Source: Caldilineaceae bacterium (GTDB lineage Bacteria > Chloroflexota > Anaerolineae > Caldilineales > Caldilineaceae). Taken from it: 64,000 nucleotides of DNA. This document shows, one piece after another, positions 8,070 through 19,730 of the stretch. The stretch spans positions 30,846-94,845 of the forward strand of contig JAJEDI010000071.1 of assembly GCA_022821585.1 (NCBI GenBank), read 5' to 3'. The stretch's first letter is position 1. Each line of letters opens with the position of its first letter. The notes under the pieces are model-generated. The model made no database searches. It saw nothing but the letters and a program-made list of their open reading frames with translations, and was not told the DNA's origin. The position numbers were made by a program, and so were the translations under genes.

Positions 8070-8135
8070 CCGGCCGCATACGCGACCTCCCAACCACGAT
8101 GGCGCCGTCGGTCGGCAGATGAGAAGGAACCAAAT

Positions 8136-10258
<2,123 letters not shown>

Positions 10259-10259
<1 letters not shown>

Positions 10260-11149
10260 TGGATGCGAACCCTCAGCCGCAGCCGCCAGCCTTGCCCGAA
10301 GAACAACCCCGCCAGCGCGTCCGCTTCACCTACGAAAAAGGCGAGGCAATCAAGTTCATCAGCCACCAGGACGAGTCCCGCCTCTGGGAGCGGACCCTGC
10401 GCCGCGCCGACCTGCCGCTCCTCTACAAGCGCGGCTTCAACCCGCAGCCCCACATCCAGTTCGCCGCCCCCCTCGGCCTCGGCATGACCGGTGTGTGCGA
10501 GCTGCTCGACGTGGCCTTCAGCCCGCCTGTCCCGTTGGATGAACTGTCAGTTCGGATCCGCGAAAAGCTGCCCCCCGGAGTACGTCTGCTCGACGCGTCC
10601 GAAGTGCCTTTCAAAACGGTGTCGCCCCAGTCCCTCACAATCGGCGCCGACTACATCATTCTCATCTACGCCGACGCCGGCGAAGTGTCCGAACTGGAGC
10701 TGGAAGCAAAGATTGAGGCGTTTCTCGAGAAGAGGGAAGTCTGGCGCGAACGGGAGCGCCACGGCCAGCGCTACCGCTACAACCTGCGCCCGCTGGTTCT
10801 CGAACTGCGCTACACCGGCTTCGACGCCGCCGCGGCCGAGCACCGCATATTCATGCGCGTACAGATGCGCCCCGGCGCAACCGGCCGCCCCGACGAGCTT
10901 GTCGACGCCCTCGGCTTCGACGACTACGCCCGCACACTCCGCCGCGAACGCATCTACTTCTCCGATTTTGAGGAGGATCTGGCGCTCTTCGCCGCCTACC
11001 CGGTCATCTCCCAGGACGAAATCTCACCCGAGAGACCCAAGCCCCGCCGCAAAGGTCGCAAGCGCCGCCGCCGCTCCGGCGCGCAGCCCAAAGCTGACAA
11101 GCAGACCAACCAGCCCTTCGCCCAAAAGGCCGCCGACGAGTTCGACTAA
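10259..11149 (+). CDS. DUF2344 (TIGR03936) radical-SAM-linked protein
   Basis: This 296-residue partner of the radical-SAM protein starts at 10259, overlapping its stop. The N-terminal RVRFTYEKGEAIKFISHQDESRLWERTLRRADLP and NPQPHIQFAAPLGLG segments are diagnostic for this family. The C-terminal about 45 residues form a strongly basic tail (KPRRKGRKRRRR), suggesting contact with RNA or ribosomes. In many bacteria the domain is fused to the radical-SAM protein, so the two very likely act together. The substrate is unknown. Confidence 0.88.
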
Positions 11150-11197
11150 ACTACCTCATCGGCATCCTGCAAAAGCGTCTAGGCGCGACAAGCTATC

Positions 11198-12280
11198 TCA
11201 GAACAGCGGAACGTCCAACCACTTCCCGCCCTGCATCGCCGACTCGTGCGCGATGATGCCTGGTATCGTAAAGTCCAGCGCCCGCACCACGTCAATCGGC
11301 GGCTTGGCGTTCGCCTCTATCGCGCCGATGAAGTCCCGCACCATGTAGTACTCTGACGTGCCGTGCCCGCCCCGCCGCGCCTCTTCCGGCGCATTCGGGT
11401 CCACCGTCGGGCACTCGATCTGCCGCGCGCCCTCCTTGGCGGTAGCCTCTTCCTCGCTGTAGAAGAGGCCCGTCGTCCCGCCCCATCCGCCCTGCCGGCC
11501 GTTCTCCACAAAGCCCTTCTCGCCGTAGAGCGTGTAAAAGATCAAGTCCGGATGCCGCGGCGCCACCTGGCTGCGCAAAATCTTGACCGTGGCCCCCTTC
11601 TCCGTCTGGAACAACCCCACCTCCATATCCAGGTAGCCCAGTCCTTCGTCCGGGTAAATGTTCTTGCCCGAATGGACGCCGGTCGCCTTGACGATCCGGT
11701 CCTCCATCAACGTCAGGATCGGACCCAGGCAATGTGCACTGTACCAGATCGGGGCACGTGTATAGCGCCATCTGCGCTCGCCCGTCTCAGGATTTCGCAG
11801 CAACGGCACGATCTCGTGAATGTATTCCCCTTCGGCGTGGAAGATCTTGCCCAGCCTCCCCTGCTTTATCCACCCCTGCCACTCCCGTATGTAATGAAAG
11901 TAGCAGTAGTTCTCACCCATCATGTAGACGCGGCCCGTCTTGTGCACAGTCTCCACCAGGCGCGCACAGTCCTCCACCGTGTACGCCGCCGTCTGCTCGC
12001 ACAACACGTGCTTCCCGCTCTCCATCGCCGCGATCGAATGCTCCGCGTGATACTCGATCGGCGTCGCCACAACCACGATGTCCAGCGGCGCGTTCACAAA
12101 ATCCTCAAACCTTGTAAACATCCTATCGTCGGGCAGCGAGAATGCGGCCCCCGTATCGGCCAGCGTATCCTCGTCAATATCGCAAAGAGCGGCAACCTCC
12201 ACCCTCGGATGGCCCGCCAGGCTGCGCATCAGCCCGCCTCCCCGGTGCAATCCCACAAATCCTGTCCGTAGCTTACTCAT
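11198..12280 (-). CDS. Gfo/Idh/MocA family oxidoreductase with altered catalytic motif
   Basis: This 360-residue protein has an N-terminal Rossmann domain (GFVGLHRGG at 7-15, DID at 34-36, VATPIEYHAEHSIAAMESGKHVL) and a C-terminal alpha/beta domain. Such enzymes oxidise or reduce sugars with NAD(P). The usual EKP motif reads E95-Q96-T, so the catalytic lysine is replaced by glutamine; the activity may therefore differ from a standard dehydrogenase. It is the last gene of the minus-strand carbohydrate operon that starts at 17130, 72 bases after the ceramidase-like gene. The substrate probably matches the importer's ligand. Confidence 0.83.
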   Translation of the reverse strand: MSKLRTGFVGLHRGGGLMRSLAGHPRVEVAALCDIDEDTLADTGAAFSLPDDRMFTRFEDFVNAPLDIVVVATPIEYHAEHSIAAMESGKHVLCEQTAAYTVEDCARLVETVHKTGRVYMMGENYCYFHYIREWQGWIKQGRLGKIFHAEGEYIHEIVPLLRNPETGERRWRYTRAPIWYSAHCLGPILTLMEDRIVKATGVHSGKNIYPDEGLGYLDMEVGLFQTEKGATVKILRSQVAPRHPDLIFYTLYGEKGFVENGRQGGWGGTTGLFYSEEEATAKEGARQIECPTVDPNAPEEARRGGHGTSEYYMVRDFIGAIEANAKPPIDVVRALDFTIPGIIAHESAMQGGKWLDVPLF

Positions 12281-12352
12281 CCTGTCCCCTGCTCCTTCTT
12301 CACCTGTTCGTCCCGTGTTGTCTACTGGCCTAATCCGCCGCCATACGACAGC

Positions 12353-13657
12353 CTATTCATTCCACAGCTCTTCCACCAGCTCCACCGCCGAATCCACAAT
12401 TAGTTCGACGCCCTCCAGAGCGATGCGGTTGGGTCCTACCAGGGCCTCATATCCCTCCTGTTCGAAGGCCGCCGCGGTAGGCTGATACATCGCCAGGTCG
12501 TTCGTCAGCTCAGCCACCACCGTGTACGGAAAAGGGGAACGCCGCTTAATCGAGAGCCCGTGCTCCACAAACAACTCACCCGGATTGGACGCGATCGCAA
12601 GAGGCCCAATGCGTGCCGCGTTGACCGGTACGTCCCACTCCTCCGGCAGGCCGGCAACAAGCTCGGCCTGCCGGTCAAAGACATCGGCGCGTCCGCCCGC
12701 CCCGCCCCAGTTGAGCCGCTCAATCGCCTCAGGCGAATGATCCGCCGGATCCCGCCGCGGCACTGTGATATCCCGGCGGATCGCGCTGACCGTAATCGGC
12801 CCGTCCACCGGAACTGCCCGCCGCGCCGCCTCCACCGCCTGCTCCGCAAAGTACGTTGCGCCCTCGCGCCAGCGCACGCCCCCCAGCGTCACATTGATAT
12901 CGGCGCACGCGCCCGGCGTATAAACGGAGATAACTTCTGGACCGTACTCCGCTCTCATCTGTTCAGCCACTACGCACGGATAGTCCGCCGACCAGGTTGT
13001 TCCACTCTTAGAGTTGGTATGCAGCGAGTAATTGTAGAAGACACCCAGTGTTGATCCGTCCGGCCTGTCAAAACGGACGACCCACATCTCGGGGTCGACA
13101 GGACCCGCCGTCCCATACACCTGAGGGATGTATTCCAGATTGTTGAGCGCCTGCGGCATCCACGTGTTCATCACCTTGCCGTCCGGACAGATGACGCGGC
13201 GATTATGGATGCCGTGGTGGACCAGCGACCTGCCAATGTGCATCGTAGCCGGCTCCCTCCGTCCAGCCGCCTGCTCTACGCTCGCCGCGATGCGGTCCGG
13301 CAGCGTCGCGAGATAGTCCACGTCGATTACGTCTGAAGAATAGACCCCCTCCGCTGTATAGGGGCCGCTATGCGTGTGGCTGCACGCGATCAATATTGCA
13401 TCTGACGCGATGCCTGTACGGCGGGACGCTTCGGCGATAATCGGGTCCGTCAACGCCCTGGGCATTCCGACCAGGTCGACACCCACAATGGCAATCCGCC
13501 GGCCGCCGCTTTCCGCGACGAGCGCGTGGGACTGCAACGGATCCGTCGTGCCTTCGTTCCTGCGCGGGTCGAGGCTCCCGCACATGAAGAGACCCTCCGG
13601 CGGCGTAATGTCCGTTTCGCCAAAGCCGACGCGAAGTTGGCTTTCTGACACAGTCAT
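12353..13657 (-). CDS. Neutral/alkaline ceramidase N-terminal domain-like hydrolase
   Basis: This 434-residue protein matches the N-terminal domain of neutral ceramidases: GFGETDITPP near the start, VDLVGM, and the zinc-binding SHTHSGP motif (H94, H96). Later ADYPCVVAEQM and PGACADIN segments also fit. It lacks the C-terminal Ig-like domain and a signal peptide. Shorter cytosolic homologues like this are frequent next to sugar transporters and are probably amidohydrolases or esterases of unknown substrate. It lies 52 bases after the upstream permease gene. Confidence 0.8.
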   Translation of the reverse strand: MTVSESQLRVGFGETDITPPEGLFMCGSLDPRRNEGTTDPLQSHALVAESGGRRIAIVGVDLVGMPRALTDPIIAEASRRTGIASDAILIACSHTHSGPYTAEGVYSSDVIDVDYLATLPDRIAASVEQAAGRREPATMHIGRSLVHHGIHNRRVICPDGKVMNTWMPQALNNLEYIPQVYGTAGPVDPEMWVVRFDRPDGSTLGVFYNYSLHTNSKSGTTWSADYPCVVAEQMRAEYGPEVISVYTPGACADINVTLGGVRWREGATYFAEQAVEAARRAVPVDGPITVSAIRRDITVPRRDPADHSPEAIERLNWGGAGGRADVFDRQAELVAGLPEEWDVPVNAARIGPLAIASNPGELFVEHGLSIKRRSPFPYTVVAELTNDLAMYQPTAAAFEQEGYEALVGPNRIALEGVELIVDSAVELVEELWNE

Positions 13658-13708
13658 GTCTCCTCGTAGTCTTGTTGTGGGAGTTTGGCGCTGCGTCCAA
13701 TTGCAGGG

Positions 13709-14704
13709 CTACCGTATGGCAGCCTCGTCCTCATAGTATACCCAACGACCGGCCAGCCGAAACTGGATCAGAGTGAGTACCACCAGGAGCATGAACAACA
13801 GCCAGGCGATAGCGCTGGCATAGCCCATTCGAAAATAGAAGAAGCCCTGGTTGTAAATGTAAACGACCCAAAAGAGGAGAGAGTCCATCGGCCCGGCAGC
13901 CGCCAGTCCGTAGTTCGCGCTGCCCAACAGAAAGACGGGTGTGAAAATCTGAAAGCTGCCGATGATGCCCATAATGACGACAAAAAGGATCGTCGGTGAA
14001 ATCAAGGGAATCGTGATCTTCCAGAAGCAGCGCAGCGCGCCCGCCCCGTCAATCGCCGCTGCCTCATACAGCGTCTGCGGGATCCCCTGCAGGCCGGCCA
14101 GATAGATGATCATGCCGCCACCGATACCCCACAGGCTCCAGAGGACGAGCGAAGGCTTCGACCAGTCAGGACTGGTCAGCCAGTTCGGGCCGACAATCCC
14201 GAAAACCTGGTAAAGGGTCTCATTCAGGAGGCCAAAGCGATCGTGCAGAATAAAAATGAATAGCGAAACGGAGGCAACGATTGGAACGATGGAGGGCATG
14301 AAAAAGACGGTCCGGAAAACAGTGATTCCCCTGGCCTTCTGGTTCAGCAGCACGGCAAGCAACAGCCCAAGAACTACCTGCGGGACGACCGCTGCGCATA
14401 CATACCAGACCGTGTTGTAAACAGTAAGCCAGAATCGGTCGTCGTCGAACAGAATGCGCCGGTAGTTTTCCACGCCCAGCCAGTTTGCCGGCAAAAGGCT
14501 GTCATACTCCGTCAAACTGTAATAAAAGCCGGCAACAAATGGTCCCAGAATAAAAATGAGCAGGCCGAGAAACCAGGGCAAAATGAAGACAATCCCGTCG
14601 CGTGCTTCGCGCCGGCGAATCGGGCTTGCCCACACGCTGCGCGGCTTAGCAGGAAGTTCTGCTGTCGTTCTACTATCCGTTGCAGGAATGGCTTCCTGAC
14701 TCAT
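13709..14704 (-). CDS. Carbohydrate ABC transporter permease, MalF/UgpA type
   Basis: This 331-residue protein has about six membrane helices, beginning with IVFILPWFLGLLIFILGPFV. The ATPase-contacting EAA loop is visible as EAAAIDGAGALRCFWKITIPL. It is the first permease partner of the adjacent MalG-type protein and binding protein in the CUT1 family. The ATG at 14704 is preferred over a TTG six bases upstream. No ATPase gene is present in this operon, so a shared ATPase encoded elsewhere is needed. Confidence 0.9.
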   Translation of the reverse strand: MSQEAIPATDSRTTAELPAKPRSVWASPIRRREARDGIVFILPWFLGLLIFILGPFVAGFYYSLTEYDSLLPANWLGVENYRRILFDDDRFWLTVYNTVWYVCAAVVPQVVLGLLLAVLLNQKARGITVFRTVFFMPSIVPIVASVSLFIFILHDRFGLLNETLYQVFGIVGPNWLTSPDWSKPSLVLWSLWGIGGGMIIYLAGLQGIPQTLYEAAAIDGAGALRCFWKITIPLISPTILFVVIMGIIGSFQIFTPVFLLGSANYGLAAAGPMDSLLFWVVYIYNQGFFYFRMGYASAIAWLLFMLLVVLTLIQFRLAGRWVYYEDEAAIR

Positions 14705-14777
14705 TGGCAAATGACCTGTGCTGGAATGTCAACTCTGAATCAGTCCGGCCGCGGCGTTCCGGCCCCCTCCAGGAAAA

Positions 14778-15641
14778 CTACCCTTTTATCCCGGACATGA
14801 CGACCCCGCGGATGAAGTACTGCTGAAAGAAGAAAAAGACCATAAGGACCGGAATCGTCATCAGTAACGCCATCGCCATCATCTCCTGATAGCGGACTTC
14901 AGTTCGCTGGATAAACTGCTGCAATCCCAGTGCCAGCGTGAACTTCTCCGGGCTGTTCAGGTAGATGAGCGGCGCAAGAAAGTCGTTCCAGTGATGCAAA
15001 AACCCAAATATGGCCACGGTCGAGAGAGCAGGCTTGGAAAGGGGCAGCAGTATCTGATAGTAGATGCGATAGTTCGACGCCCCGTCAATCGTTGCCTGTT
15101 CGAATAGCTCCGTCGGCAGCGTCTTGAAAAACTGGCGCAGCAGAAAAATGAAGAATGCCCCGCCACCGAAATAGTAGGGAACGATCAGTGGCCTGAATGA
15201 GTCGAGCCACCCCAGATTCTTGAAGAGAATAAATGTCGGAATCATCGTGACGACGAAAGGCAACATCATGGTTGCCAGAAGGACGGCAAACAATACCTCT
15301 CGGCCCGGAAAACGTAAACGGGCAAAGCCAAATGCAGCCATGGAAGCCGTGAGGAGCTGACCAAACGTAGCCAGCACCGTAATGAACGCAGTATTGAAGA
15401 AATAGAGCCCGAACCGACCACTCGTCCACGCTACGAAATAGTTCTCCCAGACAAAAGGATACGGAACCCAAACAGGGGGCCACATGCCTACCTGCTCATT
15501 GCTCTTTAGCGAGGTGGAGACGAGCCACACCAGGGGCATCGCAAACAGGAAACCCAGGGCAACAAGCAGGCAGTAAACCAACGACGACTGTGCAACTTTA
15601 CGACTCTTCCCTTCGAACCGTCCCAAAGCGATGTTAAGCAT
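14778..15641 (-). CDS. Carbohydrate ABC transporter permease, MalG/UgpE type
   Basis: This 287-residue protein has six predicted helices, the first at YCLLVALGFLFAMPLVWLV. The EAA loop is EQATIDGASNYRIYYQILLPL, and the sequence ends with the IRGVVMSGIKG tail typical of MalG-type permeases. The ATG at 15641 has a GAGAG site in front; an ATG at 15665 is possible. It lies between the binding-protein gene and the MalF-type permease gene in the same operon. Confidence 0.9.
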   Translation of the reverse strand: MLNIALGRFEGKSRKVAQSSLVYCLLVALGFLFAMPLVWLVSTSLKSNEQVGMWPPVWVPYPFVWENYFVAWTSGRFGLYFFNTAFITVLATFGQLLTASMAAFGFARLRFPGREVLFAVLLATMMLPFVVTMIPTFILFKNLGWLDSFRPLIVPYYFGGGAFFIFLLRQFFKTLPTELFEQATIDGASNYRIYYQILLPLSKPALSTVAIFGFLHHWNDFLAPLIYLNSPEKFTLALGLQQFIQRTEVRYQEMMAMALLMTIPVLMVFFFFQQYFIRGVVMSGIKG

Positions 15642-15783
15642 TGCTCTCTCTGCCGGCATCCACATCCTGAATGGAGAAAATCTGAAACGCTTGCATCCAC
15701 ATCAGAAGTACAAGAGCGAGGTTACAGGACTCGGTCTGCACCGAGCCCCGCACCCCGCACTTCAGCCCCTATTCCGGCCCGGA

Positions 15784-17130
15784 CTAGGAAGGCACAGGGA
15801 ACTCGTTGTGGCGGTCCAGCACAGCCTGAATCTTCTCTTCCGCGATCTCCAGTTCGCTGGCAATGTCTTTGCCGCCAATCAGAATGTTGTCGAACATGGT
15901 GGCAATGTCGCCCAATGTCTCCAGGATGCCGACAAATATCGGAATCCACCGCACCGTATTCGCCGTCGCCGCGAAGACCTCGCGCCGTTCGTCAAATGTG
16001 GCCCACTGCTTGCCCACGTCGGAGCGCGCCGGCAGCCAGGCAAATTGATTGGCGTGGTCAAGATAAAACTCTTCGCCCATACAGAAATCAACCAGCGCCC
16101 AGGCATCGTTCGGCTGTCCACCCTCCTTGAAAAGGAACCAGCCGCCGCCCCCGTCATAGTTGGCGTGAATGTCGTACTCCGGAAAGACCGGGCCCGGAAT
16201 CATCCCAAAATCGAGGTCCGGTGAGTATTTGTCGTAGTTGCGAAGCACCCACTGCCCGTGCATCGCCAGACCCACCTTTCCTGCCGAAAATGCATCGATT
16301 CCTTCCGCCAGGCTGAGTCCTCTCGTGAACGCGCCCGCCGCCTCATATCCTCCCTGATCGTCCATCAACTGTTTCAGGAAGACCATGGCCTCTTCACCTT
16401 TGTCGGTGATCGTAACTTGGGTTAAATCTTCGTTGACCATGTCGCTGTCAAGGCACCAGATCAACGTCAGAAACATGAGATGCACCGGCGGATTGCCAAA
16501 TGTGGGCGTAAAACCGATCACGTCCAGGCGGCCCGCTTCATCCTGTTCCGTTATATCGATTGCCATCTGGTGCAGTTCATCCCACGTCAGGGGCGGCGCA
16601 TCCGGGTCAAGCCCTGCCTCGCCCATGACCGTCCTGTTGTACAGAAGCGCGCGCGTATCCGTCGTATAGGGAACGATCCATTTCTTGCCCCACAATATCG
16701 AATCCTTCTGCAGTCGCTCCCAAATGTTGTCCCAGGTGAAGTTTTCGGCGCCCTCAATGTAGTCGTCCAGGACCACCAGGGCATCGCGCACCGCCAGGTC
16801 GCCGCTCTGCCAGCGGCCCAGGAATGAGACCGGCGGCGGTGTGCCCGCCGCCAGCGCGGCCATTGTTTTCGTATTCGAATCATATTCCCCAAGTTGCCAC
16901 ACCGCCGTCACGCCCAGCCCTGCTTCGTTGAACTTGTTCTGAATATTCAGGGCCGGGTCCTCCCATGGAAACCAAAACACGACCTCAGGAATCTCGGCGT
17001 CAGGCGCCTCCGCGTCCCCTGCCCCAGGCTCCGCTGCCGGCGCCGCACAGGCCGCAAGCACCAACCCCGCAGCGCCCAAACCTGCCCCCTTTAGAAACCT
17101 ACGCCGGCTAAGACTGTGCTGCGCTCCCAT
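15784..17130 (-). CDS. Extracellular solute-binding protein family 1, TAT lipoprotein
   Basis: This 448-residue sugar-binding lipoprotein has a twin-arginine motif (SRRRFLKG) and a lipobox ending at C28 (VLAACAAP), so it is exported folded and anchored to the membrane. The mature part matches family 1 binding proteins (VVFWFPWEDP, GKKWIVPYTTDTRALLYN, AMHGQWVL). The ATG at 17130 follows AGGAGGT; an upstream in-frame extension has no signal. It is the first gene of the minus-strand operon and is preceded by a promoter at 17217-17245. The ligand is unknown. Confidence 0.9.
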   Translation of the reverse strand: MGAQHSLSRRRFLKGAGLGAAGLVLAACAAPAAEPGAGDAEAPDAEIPEVVFWFPWEDPALNIQNKFNEAGLGVTAVWQLGEYDSNTKTMAALAAGTPPPVSFLGRWQSGDLAVRDALVVLDDYIEGAENFTWDNIWERLQKDSILWGKKWIVPYTTDTRALLYNRTVMGEAGLDPDAPPLTWDELHQMAIDITEQDEAGRLDVIGFTPTFGNPPVHLMFLTLIWCLDSDMVNEDLTQVTITDKGEEAMVFLKQLMDDQGGYEAAGAFTRGLSLAEGIDAFSAGKVGLAMHGQWVLRNYDKYSPDLDFGMIPGPVFPEYDIHANYDGGGGWFLFKEGGQPNDAWALVDFCMGEEFYLDHANQFAWLPARSDVGKQWATFDERREVFAATANTVRWIPIFVGILETLGDIATMFDNILIGGKDIASELEIAEEKIQAVLDRHNEFPVPS

Positions 17131-17216
17131 TTTGAACCTCCTTGCTTGGCATGTAATCTCTGCTGTCGGAACAATTCGGAAAACGTCCATCCTCACTCGA
17201 ACTGGAGATAAATGGT

Positions 17217-17245
17217 ATTTTATTCCCAACAGTGAGAGCCTGCAA
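17217..17245 (-). promoter_or_regulatory. Promoter of the 11-17 kb carbohydrate operon
   Basis: On the minus strand TTGCAG (17245-17240) and TAAAAT (17222-17217) are spaced by 17 bases. Transcription would start near 17210, about 80 bases before the binding-protein start. No operator-like palindrome was noticed around it. Confidence 0.55.
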
Positions 17246-17288
17246 ACAAGGAAAAAAGTTATGATATTAAGGTGGCATGCAGCCACTA

Positions 17289-17671
17289 AGCCTTATTCAG
17301 TGCGCGACGCCGGACGAGGCGAGCGCAGGTTTTTCTCACTCCTCTCCCCTCTCTCCTCGCATTTGGGCGGTCGGGCCTATTCGGCCCTCCCTTGTGCGGG
17401 GGCTCCGCCCCCGCAACGCCCCCGGCCCTGTTCGCGCCGGAGCGAGTGTGTGGGTAATGTGAAGTTGTCGTCTCGCGGCGGCCGGGCTTACCCCCAACCC
17501 CGAGTCCTGGCGGGTACCGAGTATGCGCCAGCGCAGGCAAGACAGGCGAGGCAACTCCCATATATGCCCAACGTTCACCGCGATGACCATCGCGCGAGCC
17601 CGCTACAGAGATGCTTACGGTATAATCCGCCCAGACAGACCGCACACAGTACACACACAGAGCATGGCTTA
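17289..17671. repeat. Composite GC-rich intergenic repeat, copy B (full length)
   Basis: About 380 bases match the copy at 24827-25238 from TTCAGTGCGCG on the left, through the shared core (17365-17428, with the GCGGGGGC/GCCCCCGC hairpin), to CCATATATGCCCAACGTTCACCG and the right end GCACACAGTACACACACAG. The core alone is shared with copies A and D. The remaining bases to 17870 hold no recognisable gene; an open frame across the region merely runs through the repeat. Confidence 0.88.
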
Positions 17672-17876
17672 GCAGCTACGGTGGCATTATGTTTCACATT
17701 TCCTCATCTGTCCGGTTCGATAGTTTCGACGGACTACGGCAGAGCCATCTGCTGCATTTCCTCTTACGTCCGTCTCGTACTGCAGCCGTCTGGATACGGA
17801 CCGACAACAGACCAGAGGAACCGCATTAACGACGGTAAGCTGAGGACCAGAAACGAAACGATCCCGTGAATTGACC

Positions 17877-19727
17877 ATGAACCGCACCCTCACGATTCAC
17901 ACCGCAGTACTCATCGCCTTGCCCTTCATGCTGCTGCCCGCCGCCTACTGGCTGGCAGGCAACGCCCTTGTCCCGGCGTCCCCCGGTACGTGGCTGCAAA
18001 GCGTGCTCTGGTCTCTGCGCGTCATTTACGTTGGTGGCGCGTTCGTCGGTTGGCGGGCAGGTCGTCCACACTGGTTCTACCCCTGGCTGGGTTTCGCGTC
18101 GTACGCGGCGGTCGCCGCTCTGCTCCAATTCGCCTTTCGCATAGATTCCTGGGAAACCGTTGGCTTCTCGCCATTCCTGGGTTTCGCCCCTATCCTCTTG
18201 GCATTCTCCCCCTACTTCGTGACAGCACTCCTGGTTGGCTGGCGCAAGTCCCGCAGACTGTTGGGGGCATACACGGTCTTTCCCCACGCCGCACTGCTCA
18301 TCCCACTATTTAACCTTGTGGAGGGGGACGTTTATGGCAGCGATTTGCGCTTTGTTATCCTTTCAGCAGCGGGTGCCGCCGTTTTCTCAACGCTGTACTG
18401 GCGTCCTCCTACAGCGTTCCTGGGTGGAATCAGAAACTGGCCGCAAGCGCCACTTCTCTTCCTGGGTGTAGCTGTCACGAATGTACTGTTTGTGCTCGGC
18501 TACGGCTACGGGTATGGACTTGGGAGAGGCTTGGACATCTTGATAATGTTGGTCCCGATAGTCGGCATGAGCTGTCTGGTTCTCAGTGGACCGCTCCTGC
18601 TACCGCCGTTGCTCCAGTGGTTGCTACGAGTCCTGAGGGTCGAGGAAATTGTGGCCCCAACATTACAACAATTCGGTCGCGCTCTGCTCCGCATTACCGG
18701 AGCAGCTGTCAGGGTCAACGATGAATTAGGCCCTCTTCAATCTGTGAAGGAAGGAAACGATTCCCCCAAAGGAGAAGTAAGAATGAGCCAGGAAACAGTT
18801 GTACAAGACGTGCCCGAAAGACGGCAACCGGTCGGAACAGACCTGGACCGCCCCTACAAACTCTCAGTCATTGTCCTGGCGGCGCTGGCCCTACTCCTGG
18901 TCGCTCTCTACGTCGGCCGCGCCGCCGTCTACAAGATCCATGAGTTCGAACGCGGCCTCCACCTGCGCGGTGGACGCTTCCTTGGCGTTCAGAATCCCGG
19001 CTGGCACGTCCAGGTCCCTCTGGTCGACACCGTCATCATCGTCAAGGTCATCGAGAGGCTGGGCTACGTCGAGCGCATCCCCGCCATGACCTCCGACAAT
19101 GTCACCATGGACGTCTCCCTCCAGTTCACCTACCGCGTCACCAATCCCGAGCGCTTCGCCCTCGCCGTCGACGACCCGGAACGTATCGTCTTCGAGTTCG
19201 TGCAGGGGCGGCTGCGCGACGTCATCAACACCAAGACCATGACCGGCGTCATGAACCAGCGCACCGAGATGAACCTTGAAATGATGCAGGAGTTGAAGGA
19301 GAAGGAAGATCAGTACGGTGTCGAATTCATGACCGTACAGATCCAGAGCGCGTCGCCGCCCGCCGAGGTCCTGTCCGCCATCAAGGACCGCATGGTAGCC
19401 GCGCAGCGACAGGAACAGGCCGAGGCCGAAGCCGCACAGCAGCGCACCGTCGCCGATGCTCGGTTCTACGCCGCCCAAAAGGAGGCCGAAGCCGACGCCT
19501 ATCGCATCTCCACCACCGCCGCCGCCGAAGCCGAACAGATCCAGCTCACGACCGAGGCGCAGCAACTCGCCGTCCGCGCAATTCTCAGCGAACTGGAGGG
19601 CAAAGGTGCGCTCGCGGAGAAGTACATCGACTATCTCATCGCCGTTGAACTGAAGGAGAATAGCAAGTGGATCCTGGGAACCGGCGCCGAGCCGGTCCTT
19701 GAACTGCGGCCCTCGGCAGAGGAGTAG
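17877..19727 (+). CDS. Polytopic membrane domain fused to SPFH/prohibitin (band 7) protein
   Basis: This 616-residue fusion has about seven hydrophobic helices in residues 5-250 with no recognised family. A short hydrophilic linker follows (270-320), then one helix (SVIVLAALALLLVALYVG). The SPFH domain comes next (HEFERGLHLRGGRFLGVQNPGWHVQVPLVD; RVTNPERFALAVDDPE), and the C-terminal Ala/Glu-rich coiled coil is typical of prohibitins and HflK/C. SPFH proteins form membrane scaffolds and often control proteases. A strong internal ribosome site precedes M303 at 18783, so a 314-residue free SPFH protein is probably also made. The ATG at 17877 has no good ribosome site. Confidence 0.75.
   Translation: MNRTLTIHTAVLIALPFMLLPAAYWLAGNALVPASPGTWLQSVLWSLRVIYVGGAFVGWRAGRPHWFYPWLGFASYAAVAALLQFAFRIDSWETVGFSPFLGFAPILLAFSPYFVTALLVGWRKSRRLLGAYTVFPHAALLIPLFNLVEGDVYGSDLRFVILSAAGAAVFSTLYWRPPTAFLGGIRNWPQAPLLFLGVAVTNVLFVLGYGYGYGLGRGLDILIMLVPIVGMSCLVLSGPLLLPPLLQWLLRVLRVEEIVAPTLQQFGRALLRITGAAVRVNDELGPLQSVKEGNDSPKGEVRMSQETVVQDVPERRQPVGTDLDRPYKLSVIVLAALALLLVALYVGRAAVYKIHEFERGLHLRGGRFLGVQNPGWHVQVPLVDTVIIVKVIERLGYVERIPAMTSDNVTMDVSLQFTYRVTNPERFALAVDDPERIVFEFVQGRLRDVINTKTMTGVMNQRTEMNLEMMQELKEKEDQYGVEFMTVQIQSASPPAEVLSAIKDRMVAAQRQEQAEAEAAQQRTVADARFYAAQKEAEADAYRISTTAAAEAEQIQLTTEAQQLAVRAILSELEGKGALAEKYIDYLIAVELKENSKWILGTGAEPVLELRPSAEE
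18768..18785 (+). promoter_or_regulatory. Internal ribosome-binding site and in-frame start inside the SPFH fusion gene
   Basis: AAAGGAGAAG (18768-18777) precedes an in-frame ATG (18783-18785) by 8 bases after GGAG, exactly where the linker ends and the conserved SPFH protein would begin. It is a better initiation site than the one at the 5' end of the gene, which suggests a second, shorter product or two genes joined by loss of a stop. Confidence 0.65.
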
Positions 19728-19730
19728 CCC

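Noticed and set aside
7980..8075. Possible tRNA gene around the T-arm-like hairpin
   Set aside because: No acceptor stem partner for CCGGCCG and no anticodon arm could be found, so it is reported only as a structured leader.
11363..12271. Long antisense open frame opposite the Gfo/Idh gene
   Set aside because: It is Arg/Pro/His-rich and caused by the strong codon bias of the minus-strand gene, which has clear motifs.
17621..17626. TATAAT inside repeat copy B as a promoter
   Set aside because: No -35 box at 16-18 bases, and copy C has TACATT at the same place.
17132..17869. A 245-codon open frame on the plus strand
   Set aside because: It crosses repeat copy B; the similar frame at 24965-25489 crosses copy C, and the shared peptide simply reflects repeat DNA. 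There is no ribosome site or known domain.
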